From Vibrio chagasii (GTDB lineage: Bacteria; Pseudomonadota; Gammaproteobacteria; Enterobacterales; Vibrionaceae), in NCBI RefSeq assembly GCF_002954585.1, contig NZ_MSCI01000002.1, positions 2,148,089-2,212,088 of the forward strand: a stretch of 64,000 nucleotides of DNA, read 5' to 3'. Shown here piece after piece: positions 8,749-16,967 of the stretch (position 1 is its first letter; each line of letters opens with the position of its first letter). The notes below the pieces were generated by a model. The model was not told the origin of the DNA. It worked only from the letters and a program-made list of their open reading frames with translations, and did no database searches. The position numbers and the translations under genes are program-made.

Positions 8749-8771
8749 ATGCCGAAGGTTCGCTTCGGCAT
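8749..8771 (-). other. intercistronic hairpin between dapA and bamC
   Basis: A perfect 9-bp stem, ATGCCGAAG / CTTCGGCAT, with a five-base loop and no U tract. It lies immediately upstream of the bamC Shine-Dalgarno sequence, so mRNA stability or translational control is more likely than termination. Confidence 0.5.
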
Positions 8772-8785
8772 CACTTCATACGTTT

Positions 8786-9664
8786 TTAGTAAATACACGC
8801 TTCAGTCATTGCTTGAGCAACAACAGGTTGAGCTGGTTCTGACAGTTCAGTCAGAGGTAAGCGTAAGCTACCTTCAGCGATCAGACCCATTTTATGAACC
8901 GCCCATTTTACGGGAATAGGGTTAGACTCAACGAACAAATTCTTATGTAGAGGCATCAAACGCTCATTGATCGCTTCTGCTTCTGCAAACTTACCCTCTT
9001 TAGCAAGTTTGAACATAGTAGCCATATCCGCCGCTGCAACGTTATTCGTTACAGAAATCACGCCATCACCACCACGCTTAACAAATTCTAGACCTGTTAA
9101 GTCATCACCACTTAGTAAGATAAAATCTTCGCCACAAAGTTCACGGTGAATTGCAATTCTGTCGAGATCACCCGTCGCATCTTTAAGTGCAACAATGTTT
9201 TCGATCTCAGAAAGGCGAGCAACTGTCTCTGGTAATAGGTCTACTGCTGTACGACCTGGTACATTGTATAAGATTTGAGGAACATCACTTACTTCAGCAA
9301 TCGCCTTGTAGTGTTGGTACAAGCCTTCTTGAGTCGGTTTGTTGTAGTAAGGTGTTACGCTCAGGCAACCCGCAATACCAGAACCGTTCAATAAACGACT
9401 GAATAGCACTGACTCGTGCGTCGCGTTTGCGCCAGTGCCAGCAATAACAGGGATACGGCCATCAGCAAATTCGACGACTTTATTAACGACTTTAACATGC
9501 TCTTCAATAGTGAGTGTTGAAGACTCACCGGTTGTGCCAACCGCAACCAAGCCATCACTACCAGCAGCAACATGGTGCTCAACCAACTTTTTAAGGCTGT
9601 CGAAATCCACTTCGCCGTCTGTATTAAATGGCGTCACTAGCGCAACGATACTTCCTGAAAACAT
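8786..9664 (-). CDS. dapA: 4-hydroxy-tetrahydrodipicolinate synthase
   Basis: DapA condenses pyruvate with aspartate semialdehyde, the first committed step to diaminopimelate and lysine. The 292-residue product starts at MFSGSIVALVTPF (ATG at 9664, GGAG upstream), matching E. coli length; an in-frame extension to 9721 is not likely to be used. The active site is complete: Thr44 (GTTGE), Tyr133 (YNVPGRT), Arg138 and Schiff-base Lys161 (ALKDATGD). It is cotranscribed with bamC downstream, as is usual in gammaproteobacteria. Confidence 0.97.
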   Translation of the reverse strand: MFSGSIVALVTPFNTDGEVDFDSLKKLVEHHVAAGSDGLVAVGTTGESSTLTIEEHVKVVNKVVEFADGRIPVIAGTGANATHESVLFSRLLNGSGIAGCLSVTPYYNKPTQEGLYQHYKAIAEVSDVPQILYNVPGRTAVDLLPETVARLSEIENIVALKDATGDLDRIAIHRELCGEDFILLSGDDLTGLEFVKRGGDGVISVTNNVAAADMATMFKLAKEGKFAEAEAINERLMPLHKNLFVESNPIPVKWAVHKMGLIAEGSLRLPLTELSEPAQPVVAQAMTEACIY

Positions 9665-9832
9665 GTCTATCTCCGTTAATTTATTCTTTTTGCATGTTAC
9701 TGTAAGCCAATCAATAAACACAAGACATTAAAGTGGCTTAGCGGCAACATCGGTATGAAATATTGTCGTATGTTTGAGGTAAAACGGCTTATCGCGCCAT
9801 TCAGCCTAAAATTTGTATAACTTGGGCTCAAT

Positions 9833-9973
9833 CTAACGGATAGGAAAACCGTCAATGTCAATATCAGGTAAGCTGTACAGCCATTCGACAAACTTGCGTT
9901 TTCGCGGTTTAGATATTCTTTTCATTTGTTGCCAGTTAGACGCAAGATGAGTCATAAAAAGCCCCGCTTGCAC
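9833..9973 (-). CDS. 46-residue small protein, unrecognised
   Basis: A short GTG-start gene that fills most of the otherwise empty 374-base dapA-gcvR gap. AGGAGG lies at 9981-9986, exactly seven bases before the GTG. The product reads MQAGLFMTHLASNWQQMK, then a basic stretch KPRKRKFVEWLY, then an acidic end SLPDIDIDGFPIR, closed by TAG. It points toward dapA, 168 bases upstream of its start. I do not recognise the family. The remaining gap sequence shows no other feature that I can support. Confidence 0.6.
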   Translation of the reverse strand: MQAGLFMTHLASNWQQMKRISKPRKRKFVEWLYSLPDIDIDGFPIR

Positions 9974-10038
9974 GCTTATTCCTCCTGCTAACTGTGCTAA
10001 CATGCATGAATCAATGGAATATATAGAGACGTGATTTT

Positions 10039-10581
10039 ATGACTCAACATCTAGTAATCACAGCTGTGGGCACAGATCGCCCAGGTGTTTGTAACCAAGT
10101 GGTTCACTTGGTCACTCAATCAGGCTGTAACATTATTGATAGCCGTATCGCCCTGTTTGGCGAGGAATTTACGCTTATCATGCTGCTGTCTGGTAAAGCA
10201 AACAACATCACCCGTGTTGAAACCACCCTGCCCTTGCTTGGCCAAGAGCACGACTTGATTACGATTATGAAGCGAACCTCTCCGCATGATGTGGTAGAGA
10301 ACTCCTACACGCTCGAAGTGTTCGTTGAGTCAGATGACAAACTCGGCTTGACCGAGCAGTTCACACAATTCTTTGCAGACCGAGACATCGGCCTCGACTC
10401 GCTGAGCGCACAAACGATCAATAAATCTAAGGTCCAGCTCGATAACGACCAATTCCATATCTCTATTACCGCTTCTGTGCAGTCAGAATGTAATTTGATG
10501 CAGCTACAAGAAGAATTCAACTCGCTGTGTCAGAGCCTATCAGTCCAAGGCTCGCTCAACTTTATTAAAAACAGTCTTTAA
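10039..10581 (+). CDS. gcvR: glycine cleavage system transcriptional repressor GcvR
   Basis: A 180-residue protein made of two ACT domains: residues about 5-80, starting LVITAVGTDRPGVCNQVVHLV, and about 92-170. In E. coli GcvR binds GcvA in the presence of glycine and prevents activation of the gcv operon. It has no DNA-binding domain of its own. It is divergent from dapA and 12 bases upstream of bcp, the conserved dapA/gcvR-bcp arrangement. Confidence 0.93.
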   Translation: MTQHLVITAVGTDRPGVCNQVVHLVTQSGCNIIDSRIALFGEEFTLIMLLSGKANNITRVETTLPLLGQEHDLITIMKRTSPHDVVENSYTLEVFVESDDKLGLTEQFTQFFADRDIGLDSLSAQTINKSKVQLDNDQFHISITASVQSECNLMQLQEEFNSLCQSLSVQGSLNFIKNSL

Positions 10582-10593
10582 AAAGGAAATATC

Positions 10594-11064
10594 ATGAATA
10601 CGCTAACGGCTGGTGTTCCAGCACCTGCTTTTTCTCTTCCGGATCAAGATGGCAATATCGTATCTCTTGGTGACTTCAAGGGTAAAAAGGTCCTTTTCTA
10701 CTTCTACCCAAAAGCAATGACTCCAGGTTGCATCGTGCAAGCAGAAGGCCTACGTGATATCAAAGCACAGCTGGATGACCTAAACGTGGTTGTTCTGGGT
10801 GTTAGTATCGACCCAGTGAAACGCCTACCGAACTTCATTGAGAAGAAATCTCTAAACTTCACACTACTATCTGACGAAGACCACAGTGTTGCTGAGCAAT
10901 TTGGTGTTTGGGGCGAGAAGAAGTTCATGGGCAAGGTTTACGATGGCCTGCACCGCATTAGCTTCCTAATCGATGAAGAAGGTCAGATTGAACACGTCTT
11001 CAACAAGTTCAAGACAAAGACTCACCACGAAGTGGTTCTAGAGTACTTCAACCAAGAAGCTTAA
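10594..11064 (+). CDS. bcp: peroxiredoxin Bcp, one-cysteine form
   Basis: A 156-residue thiol peroxidase that reduces H2O2 and organic peroxides. The peroxidatic Cys46 is in PKAMTPGC. In E. coli Bcp a resolving Cys follows five residues later (TPGCTVQAC); here that position is Glu51 (TPGCIVQAE). Cys46 is the only cysteine in the protein. It must therefore be resolved by an external thiol, such as glutathione, glutaredoxin or thioredoxin. It is cotranscribed with gcvR. AAAGGAAATATC precedes the ATG. Confidence 0.95.
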   Translation: MNTLTAGVPAPAFSLPDQDGNIVSLGDFKGKKVLFYFYPKAMTPGCIVQAEGLRDIKAQLDDLNVVVLGVSIDPVKRLPNFIEKKSLNFTLLSDEDHSVAEQFGVWGEKKFMGKVYDGLHRISFLIDEEGQIEHVFNKFKTKTHHEVVLEYFNQEA

Positions 11065-11128
11065 TACATGCCAGTTTGCGAGCCCTCGTTATAACGATAA
11101 CGGGTCAACCTCAGCGAATGCAGCCGTT

Positions 11129-11160
11129 AAAAAGGCCGAATCTCGATGATTCGGCCTTTT
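11129..11160 (+). terminator. intrinsic terminator of gcvR-bcp
   Basis: AAAAGGCCGAATC / GATTCGGCCTTTT with a five-base loop; flanking A and T runs make it bidirectional. It marks the left boundary of the accessory island. Confidence 0.85.
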
Positions 11161-11258
11161 GGTAACGCATAATGATGGTTGGCGATCCTCTAGGGAGTTT
11201 GGCTCACACCAGCTTCCCTAAAGCGGTGGACTGAAAAGACCTTGTGTTTTAAGTCAGC

Positions 11259-13397
11259 CTAGTCTTGTTCTGCTAGTGCAAGTATCTCCGCTATCTGATG
11301 CACATAATCAGACAGAATAATACGGAGTACGGGCCGCCACCTCACTTCAGGAGTTTCCGCTATCTGAGCCAGCCTATGGTTAAAGCGCGACCAAAATAGT
11401 CCTTCGGTTTCTGACGAGATAGTCGCAGTCATATTCATACCATCTTCCATGTGCAAAACTTCATCAAACAAAAACGGTGTCTGATGATATTGATAAAAGG
11501 GTAAACGCATTGACCAAGGATTAACGGTAAAATACATATGTGGCTTATTTAGATAAGCATTAAACAATACCCCCTCCTCGATCGGTTGAGAAGCGAATAC
11601 ATCCCTTTGCCACATAGTTGGCAACATATTGTCGGTATGCTGCTGACGAAGTCTATAGAGCGCTGAGAAGATAAAGTCACCAAATTTATCCCAACTTTTT
11701 TCGAAAGCGACTTGGCTCAGTTCGTAGTCCAATTGTTTAGATAAGTACTCCACGGCTTGAGCTGGTGTGCTCTCAGGGTTGATCCTACTCAATACTTCTA
11801 TCAAAGCAGGATATTTTGCACTGATGACATCCAACGAGGGGTTACCTCTATAGAAGTAGTGTCTTTGCTCTGTTAGACGTGCTTGCCATTGATGCCACAG
11901 TTGCTCAAGTGGATACTTCAACTCCTGCTCAGTCCAGCCATGTTGAATTCTTCGTTGGACATATTGCTGAATATCAAGATCAAATAAGGGAGCGTCTTGC
12001 ATATAACGTAAAACAGGGTCGCGGCGCTCATCAAATTGAATTAACTTCCCAGGGTAATCTTGGCAGTACGTTCCACCGCAAATATAACCCGCGTCAACAC
12101 GAAATGAGCCACTTTCTATCTCTTCTTCGGTCAACGGATATGGGTGCTGATAAACAACCGAAGCAAATCGCTCCAATGCCACTAACCGAGCTTTTTCATA
12201 CAAGGCATCCGAATAGTCCTTATAGCTCTGCTGCGCTCGCATAAAACGCGCATTTGTCGTCGATGTTTCAATACTCTTGTTTATATAAATGGTTCGCCAA
12301 TCAAGAATAAGATTAGAAATTTCTTGTCCAGCTGCACGCTCACTGCGCAGAAGTAAGCTTCTCAAACCATTGGTCATCGAATCATTATTAAACGTTACCA
12401 GAGTACCAAGATGGCCGGGCAAATTGCTTGCTAGACACTGATATAAGGACTGATTGATCGTGGCTTTATCCCCTTCTCCTGTTGCAAAATAGGCATGAGC
12501 ATTCTGCCGTTCAATACCGCATAGAGATTGTCCGATGACAGAGAGCTGTGCTGGTCTAATGCCGTTCAAACGTGTGAGCTGGGTAGCGAAAAACTCATAG
12601 TCCATATGCGAAAGAATCACATCGAGCTTATTCTGCTTCTCCAAAACTTGCTCGATATAAAGTGCATCGAAATGAAGAATATTATTATCGATAATACGTT
12701 TAAGATTTTCTGTTGCATGAGAGCGCAACGTTTCAAAGTCATGCTTTAACGTATTCTGACTATTACTCAACAAGGCTTTATCGGGTGTTGATACCGAATA
12801 ACGATAGTAATCTTGTTGGTTCATTTGCCGAATTATTGTATCAGTAGTCGCTCGGTGAGATTGATAATCTACCCAGCTTACGGCTTCATTAATGGCTGGC
12901 ACGATACTAAAAAAGTTCTGCGCTCGATCGAGGTCGGTTTGATGATCATCATACACAGAGCGGGTTACACTCTCCCACCAAGGCCCAAGAATACCAATAT
13001 CAGCGATAAACATGGCTGTTTTGAAAGATTCTTTAAATACCTGCTTTACGACTTTGGTTTTAATATTGGTCATTCCAAGACGACTAACAGCCTCAGCTTC
13101 TTCTATCTCCATCATATCTTGAGCATCAATACCAATCGACAGTATCTGATCCGTGTTTGACATCCATGAAGAGGAAGTTCCGCCAATCGCTGCGTTACTA
13201 AAATCTATACCAGGGATAGCCTCTAACGCCATCGCCTCATCACTAAAGCTAGCGATATCGTCAGAAAACTCACTCTCGAGACTTTCCATCCACTCAAATT
13301 CACTTTTGACCTTTGTGTCAGCGAGATTACATATCGTCGCATGGGCAACACCACTCATCATTAGCCATACAATAGACAGCCTAATCAAAATCCTCAT
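11259..13397 (-). CDS. large exported protein, possible diphtheria-type translocation region
   Basis: A 712-residue protein that I do not recognise as a whole. It starts with a signal peptide, MRILIRLSIVWLMMSGVAHA, cleaved near residue 20. It is helical and acidic. Residues about 110-190 contain apolar helices (FKTAMFIADIGILGPWW) and a segment at 152-188 whose pattern, with TDLDRAQNFFSIVPAINEA, resembles the diphtheria toxin T domain (TADNLEKTTAALSILPGIG). A cysteine-containing segment follows near 450-475. The ATG overlaps the stop of the upstream gene (TAATG), so the two are translationally coupled. An in-frame extension to 13490 exists but would bypass the signal peptide. The export call is firm; the T-domain idea is weak. 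Confidence 0.8.
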   Translation of the reverse strand: MRILIRLSIVWLMMSGVAHATICNLADTKVKSEFEWMESLESEFSDDIASFSDEAMALEAIPGIDFSNAAIGGTSSSWMSNTDQILSIGIDAQDMMEIEEAEAVSRLGMTNIKTKVVKQVFKESFKTAMFIADIGILGPWWESVTRSVYDDHQTDLDRAQNFFSIVPAINEAVSWVDYQSHRATTDTIIRQMNQQDYYRYSVSTPDKALLSNSQNTLKHDFETLRSHATENLKRIIDNNILHFDALYIEQVLEKQNKLDVILSHMDYEFFATQLTRLNGIRPAQLSVIGQSLCGIERQNAHAYFATGEGDKATINQSLYQCLASNLPGHLGTLVTFNNDSMTNGLRSLLLRSERAAGQEISNLILDWRTIYINKSIETSTTNARFMRAQQSYKDYSDALYEKARLVALERFASVVYQHPYPLTEEEIESGSFRVDAGYICGGTYCQDYPGKLIQFDERRDPVLRYMQDAPLFDLDIQQYVQRRIQHGWTEQELKYPLEQLWHQWQARLTEQRHYFYRGNPSLDVISAKYPALIEVLSRINPESTPAQAVEYLSKQLDYELSQVAFEKSWDKFGDFIFSALYRLRQQHTDNMLPTMWQRDVFASQPIEEGVLFNAYLNKPHMYFTVNPWSMRLPFYQYHQTPFLFDEVLHMEDGMNMTATISSETEGLFWSRFNHRLAQIAETPEVRWRPVLRIILSDYVHQIAEILALAEQD

Positions 13398-14956
13398 TAC
13401 ATTGCCTCCGGAAGACAAATACTTGAAGCAGAGCTTAACTGTGAAGACATAAATTCTGTTTGGCCATAGCGTTTCATCAAGGATTGCCATTCTTGTGCGC
13501 GCTCAAAGCTCAACTTAGGGTTAAGCGTTAGCTCATTAGAGGCTCGACTGATCATAAGTTTGGGGTTAAACGATGCTTTCAATGATTGAGCGATAGGAAA
13601 TAAGTGCTCCGATTGCCCCATCCCAAATAAAACGACATGACTGCGATTACTAAGCTGTACCAAATCCTGGGCGATGATGCCCTCTGATGAGAAGGTCAAC
13701 GTGTTGATGGGCTGTACTTCAAAGCTCGCGTAAGCCTCAAGTAAGTTCTGTCTTGCCGAGATAGCCACTTGCAGGTTGTCACTCTCCAACGGTGAGAGAT
13801 TTTCAGGGACTGTCACATAAATGGGGTATTGGTATTTTGCAGCCATGCGAAACACCTCGGCATCGAGCATAGAGATGCTTTTTAGATCCGCATGAGTCAG
13901 GTAATCATGGTTTAAAACCAGCGCAGGTTTTGCCCCCGAGGTCATAAAACGTTTAACTCTCTTAAACATCTTATAGTTGTTTCCTTGACTAGAGACTGTG
14001 CTCTTTAATTCGATACCTAATGTTGGAACATCCGCATCAAGCGCAACCATCTGATAGTCAAACATCTCTTTAGGCCAAACCATGTCTCTTACTGGGGCTC
14101 CACGCTCTATTGCCAAGTGAAACTCACTCACCGCCAATTCGCGATTCATTGCATTGAGAGACTCCATCGTATCGACAAACTGTTGACTATCGATACTCGA
14201 ATGAGAAAGGCGAGACGCCTCTACCCACTGCTGTCGATAAGCCATACGTTGATTCACACGGCTTAATCGCTCTTGGGTAATAATGTGCTTTTCGATCGGA
14301 TTTAGCGGATCGCTATAGGCAAGACCAGCCGCTGATATCTCGGAACCACTCAGTTCAACCCTTCTCTCCTGTCCCTCCAAAGAGCGAATAAGAGTCGTTG
14401 CTGCCTCGATGAAGGATCCCGTCAAGTAGTCCCGACCATGCAGCATTTGGTGACCGGTATCAACAACAGTATCTGCGATGTCAAAACTATCGGGTATGTA
14501 ATAGGAGCTTCTTGGAGCCAGATAAATCACAGCCGGCACTCCCAAACCATTGGAAGCATTCGCGAGAAAGCCAGGATCGAACAAAAGTGGACGAGTCCTT
14601 GACCAGCCAGACAAAGATAACCGAAACACCAAATGAATCTGCTTAGCAACTTCACGAGGCGCGTCTATCGCATAAGCAGGTTGCTCTCCTGGTCGTGCTA
14701 TCGGTGCATAATCATTAATCTGGCGGATAATTTCTCGTCCAGAAGGGGTACTGTTAAGGGCGTTTAGGTGGGCTTGGACGGTTTGAATAAATGAGTTGTC
14801 GGTAGTCTGCACATAAATATGCCGATCCACTTGATATAAGTGACCCTCTTCAGATGACGTCGCGATGACTCGCCTCCCATCAGGGGGAGTATGAATAGAA
14901 ATGGACGCATGTGCGTTGAAGCAGGCGAGTGCAAGAAAGATGAATTTGATTTTCAT
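13397..14956 (-). CDS. exported M91 (NleD-like) metallopeptidase-like protein with altered HExxH
   Basis: A 519-residue protein with a signal peptide, MKIKFIFLALACFNAHA. The N-terminal half matches the pattern of M91/NleD effector peptidases: an N-terminal FIQTVQAHLNALNSTPSGREI (about 56-77), the zinc motif position HQMLH (169-173), and a downstream region 195-241 with QERRVE, GLAYSDPLNPIEKHI and RVNQRMAYR. In active members the motif is HExxH; here the catalytic Glu is Gln170 (CAA, one base from GAA), while both His are kept. The C-terminal 270 residues are unrecognised. It is coupled to the 712-residue gene downstream. It is either a pseudoenzyme or a zinc-binding partner. Confidence 0.75.
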   Translation of the reverse strand: MKIKFIFLALACFNAHASISIHTPPDGRRVIATSSEEGHLYQVDRHIYVQTTDNSFIQTVQAHLNALNSTPSGREIIRQINDYAPIARPGEQPAYAIDAPREVAKQIHLVFRLSLSGWSRTRPLLFDPGFLANASNGLGVPAVIYLAPRSSYYIPDSFDIADTVVDTGHQMLHGRDYLTGSFIEAATTLIRSLEGQERRVELSGSEISAAGLAYSDPLNPIEKHIITQERLSRVNQRMAYRQQWVEASRLSHSSIDSQQFVDTMESLNAMNRELAVSEFHLAIERGAPVRDMVWPKEMFDYQMVALDADVPTLGIELKSTVSSQGNNYKMFKRVKRFMTSGAKPALVLNHDYLTHADLKSISMLDAEVFRMAAKYQYPIYVTVPENLSPLESDNLQVAISARQNLLEAYASFEVQPINTLTFSSEGIIAQDLVQLSNRSHVVLFGMGQSEHLFPIAQSLKASFNPKLMISRASNELTLNPKLSFERAQEWQSLMKRYGQTEFMSSQLSSASSICLPEAM

Positions 14957-15069
14957 GGTACAGCTCTGTTGGGTGGAAGAGCTTTATTCGATAAGAGAGA
15001 CAGGGCCGCATTCACTATGCTTACCTAAAGAACAAAGGATTAATGCAAAGTGTTTGCACATGCGATGGC

Positions 15070-15097
15070 ATATTGAACCATCATAAAGAAATGTAAA
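15070..15097 (-). promoter_or_regulatory. possible promoter of the exported-protein pair
   Basis: Minus-strand TTTACA (15092-15097), a 16-base spacer, then CAATAT (15070-15075), about 110 bases before the ATG at 14956. It is a sequence match only. Confidence 0.3.
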
Positions 15098-15139
15098 CCC
15101 ATTCAGCAATCAAATAGCAAAAACCAAGTTTAATCCAAT

Positions 15140-15544
15140 GGGTTTGTTGCAAAAACCTCGCTCCCCGCCCGACTTTCGCTATGATTCACCATTGAGCAAG
15201 CTTTATGGGAAAATCAGAATTCCAATTCCGTGACCTCTGGCGAGCTATCGGCAAAACTCTGGATTTAGCTTCCCTGATTAACCCAATAACCAATCGGCTT
15301 ATGGAACGTCATTGTCCGCCTCAAGCGTAAAGGCCGTTTACGGCAAGATATAGAATACCGGTAAATGAAATATCTTAACAATGGTATTGAGTCTAACCAT
15401 TCCCCTACTAAAAACCTCATAGAAGTCACTGGCGGCTTCAATATGCAAAAGCGGGCCTGGTCAACGATTCAAGATTTTGTAGGAATACGGTTGTTGAATA
15501 GAGCCTGTTTGATTGTTGGCTATGTCGTGATGAACCGAAATTAA
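15140..15544 (+). mobile_element. degenerate IS6-like insertion sequence remnant
   Basis: The left edge GGTTTGTTGCAAAAACC resembles IS6-family terminal repeats (GGxxCTGTTGCAAA). The 3' end encodes a transposase C-terminus: IVRLKRKGRLRQDIEYR, an in-frame TAA (15362-15364), then MKYLNNGIESNHSPTKNL and TGGFNMQKRAWSTIQ, up to a stop at 15542-15544. The Glu in IESNH would be the last residue of the DDE triad. Most of the transposase is deleted, and no matching right end was found. The following AT-rich 277 bases (15545-15821) contain no gene that I can support. Confidence 0.55.
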
Positions 15545-15821
15545 GGGTACAGGAGAGATCCGCCTTCGTTAGCGAACTCTTCTATATTTTTGGTATTTAT
15601 GCTTGAAATGAGGTGCTCTGGTAAACACCTCAGAAAGATTTTAGTTTTTGTAAAAAGCCCAGTAGTATAACAGTATGTAGTGCTCCAGTAGTTTCAACCT
15701 TAATGGTTGGCTTATATCCTGTAACTGAAACATCACACCTAATACCAAAATTAAGCCATCCAACTATTTACAGAGCGAAGATAAGGTATTCTCACGTTCT
15801 TATTTTTATATCATTAACATA

Positions 15822-16492
15822 TCAATCAACATCATCCAGAATTTTTGTTGAGTAACCTTGATACTTTTCATAACTGTCCATATCCTTTTTATTACCTTTA
15901 CTAGCTAGGTATTCGAGCAGCTTTCCAGCTTCAATAAAATCGTCCTTTGCGCCATATTTAAGCATAATAAAAGCTAAAGCTCTTGTTGATGATTCCTCCC
16001 CCAGTAAGTGAGATTTGTAAAAACTCTGCTTTGCAAGGATATATAGTTCATTTTTTTATTTGAGTTTAATATATACAAATAAATCTTACCTAGAAGCCCA
16101 TAAGCAGCTGCACTATACTTCCCTTCTGGAACCTTTTTAAGTAAAGCCACCGCTTTATTAACATCCCTATCAACATGAAATCCTTGATAATATATAGAAG
16201 CTTCTAGGACCAAAGCATTAAAATTCCTTTTATATGTCATTTCACTTAGATTCAATAGAATTTCATTATAATCATAAAGCTTATGAAGCTTTTCATAATT
16301 ATTTAAATAAACAACAATGGCACCTAGTCGATCTTTATCACTTTTAGATTCAATATTTTCCGTAAAACAGTGATGTATATCCTTATAATTATTACATAAT
16401 CTTACCTCTGTCTCATTCTCCATAGCAAAAAGCTCCTTTGAAAAAGAACTCGTTGAGTATATAAAAAATAAAAAAACTGCCATTAATTTCAT
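15822..16492 (-). pseudogene. Sel1-repeat exported protein, frameshifted in a homopolymer
   Basis: The open frame from the ATG at 16492 (AAGGATAGTGA upstream) has a signal peptide ending about residue 19. It then gives Sel1/TPR-like repeats (EASIYYQGFHVDRDVNKAVALLKKV, AYGLLGKIYLYI). At the A7 run (minus strand; T7 at 16051-16057) it shifts and stops at 15974. Adding one A restores a longer frame, NKKNELYILAKQSFYKS, then LGEESSTRALAFIMLKYGA and a further Sel1 repeat, ending at 15822 (about 223 residues). This could be a real mutation, a phase-variable tract or a sequencing error. Confidence 0.7.
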
Positions 16493-16517
16493 TCACTATC
16501 CTTTATCACATCACATG

Positions 16518-16754
16518 TTAAACTTGATATTTATTTCTAATAGCATTGTTAATTTTAGTATCAATATCACTAATATTGGCTATGACACTCTTCATGCTTG
16601 CCTCAACATTACCCTTAATGGCTGTATTACCAACACTACCTGCGGCTTCCATTCCAACAACCCCTGTTGTGTCAGTATATACCCCTCCCTTCACAGAGCC
16701 TACAGGAGTATTTAATTTGGGACAGAGACTCAGTTTACCAGCAACTTGCTCCAA
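16518..16754 (-). pseudogene. 5'-truncated hypothetical gene
   Basis: An open frame of 78 codons with no ATG. It could begin only at a TTG (16754) that is immediately preceded by an in-frame TAA. The residues look coding, with Gly/Ala/Val-rich VYTDTTGVVGMEAAGSVG and then a helix SMKSVIANISDIDTKINNA. It ends 25 bases before the Sel1 gene on the same strand. I read it as the C-terminal remnant of a longer gene whose family I do not recognise. The 213 bases to its right are very AT-rich and hold the divergent promoter region of the next gene. Confidence 0.4.
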
Positions 16755-16967
16755 TTAATCATAATAGTGTAAATAAAAACTCACACGTCTTAAAACCCCA
16801 TAATTCACAAAATTATAATATGAAAAGTCAGAAAACAAGTAGAATAATCTTACATTTTATGAATAATTAAAATATTTTCTACCACTTCACAATTTATAAA
16901 ACTTCATAGTGAAATAATAAACCTGATCTCATTAAATATTATTTATATTTCTGATAAAGGTATCAAA

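Noticed and set aside
9697..9891. 64-codon minus-strand ORF upstream of dapA
   Set aside because: No ribosome binding site, and it overlaps the better-supported small gene at 9833-9973 in another frame.
16515..16758. Two overlapping plus-strand ORFs (66 and 70 codons)
   Set aside because: Antisense to the truncated minus-strand ORF, which has more protein-like composition. Neither has a Shine-Dalgarno sequence.
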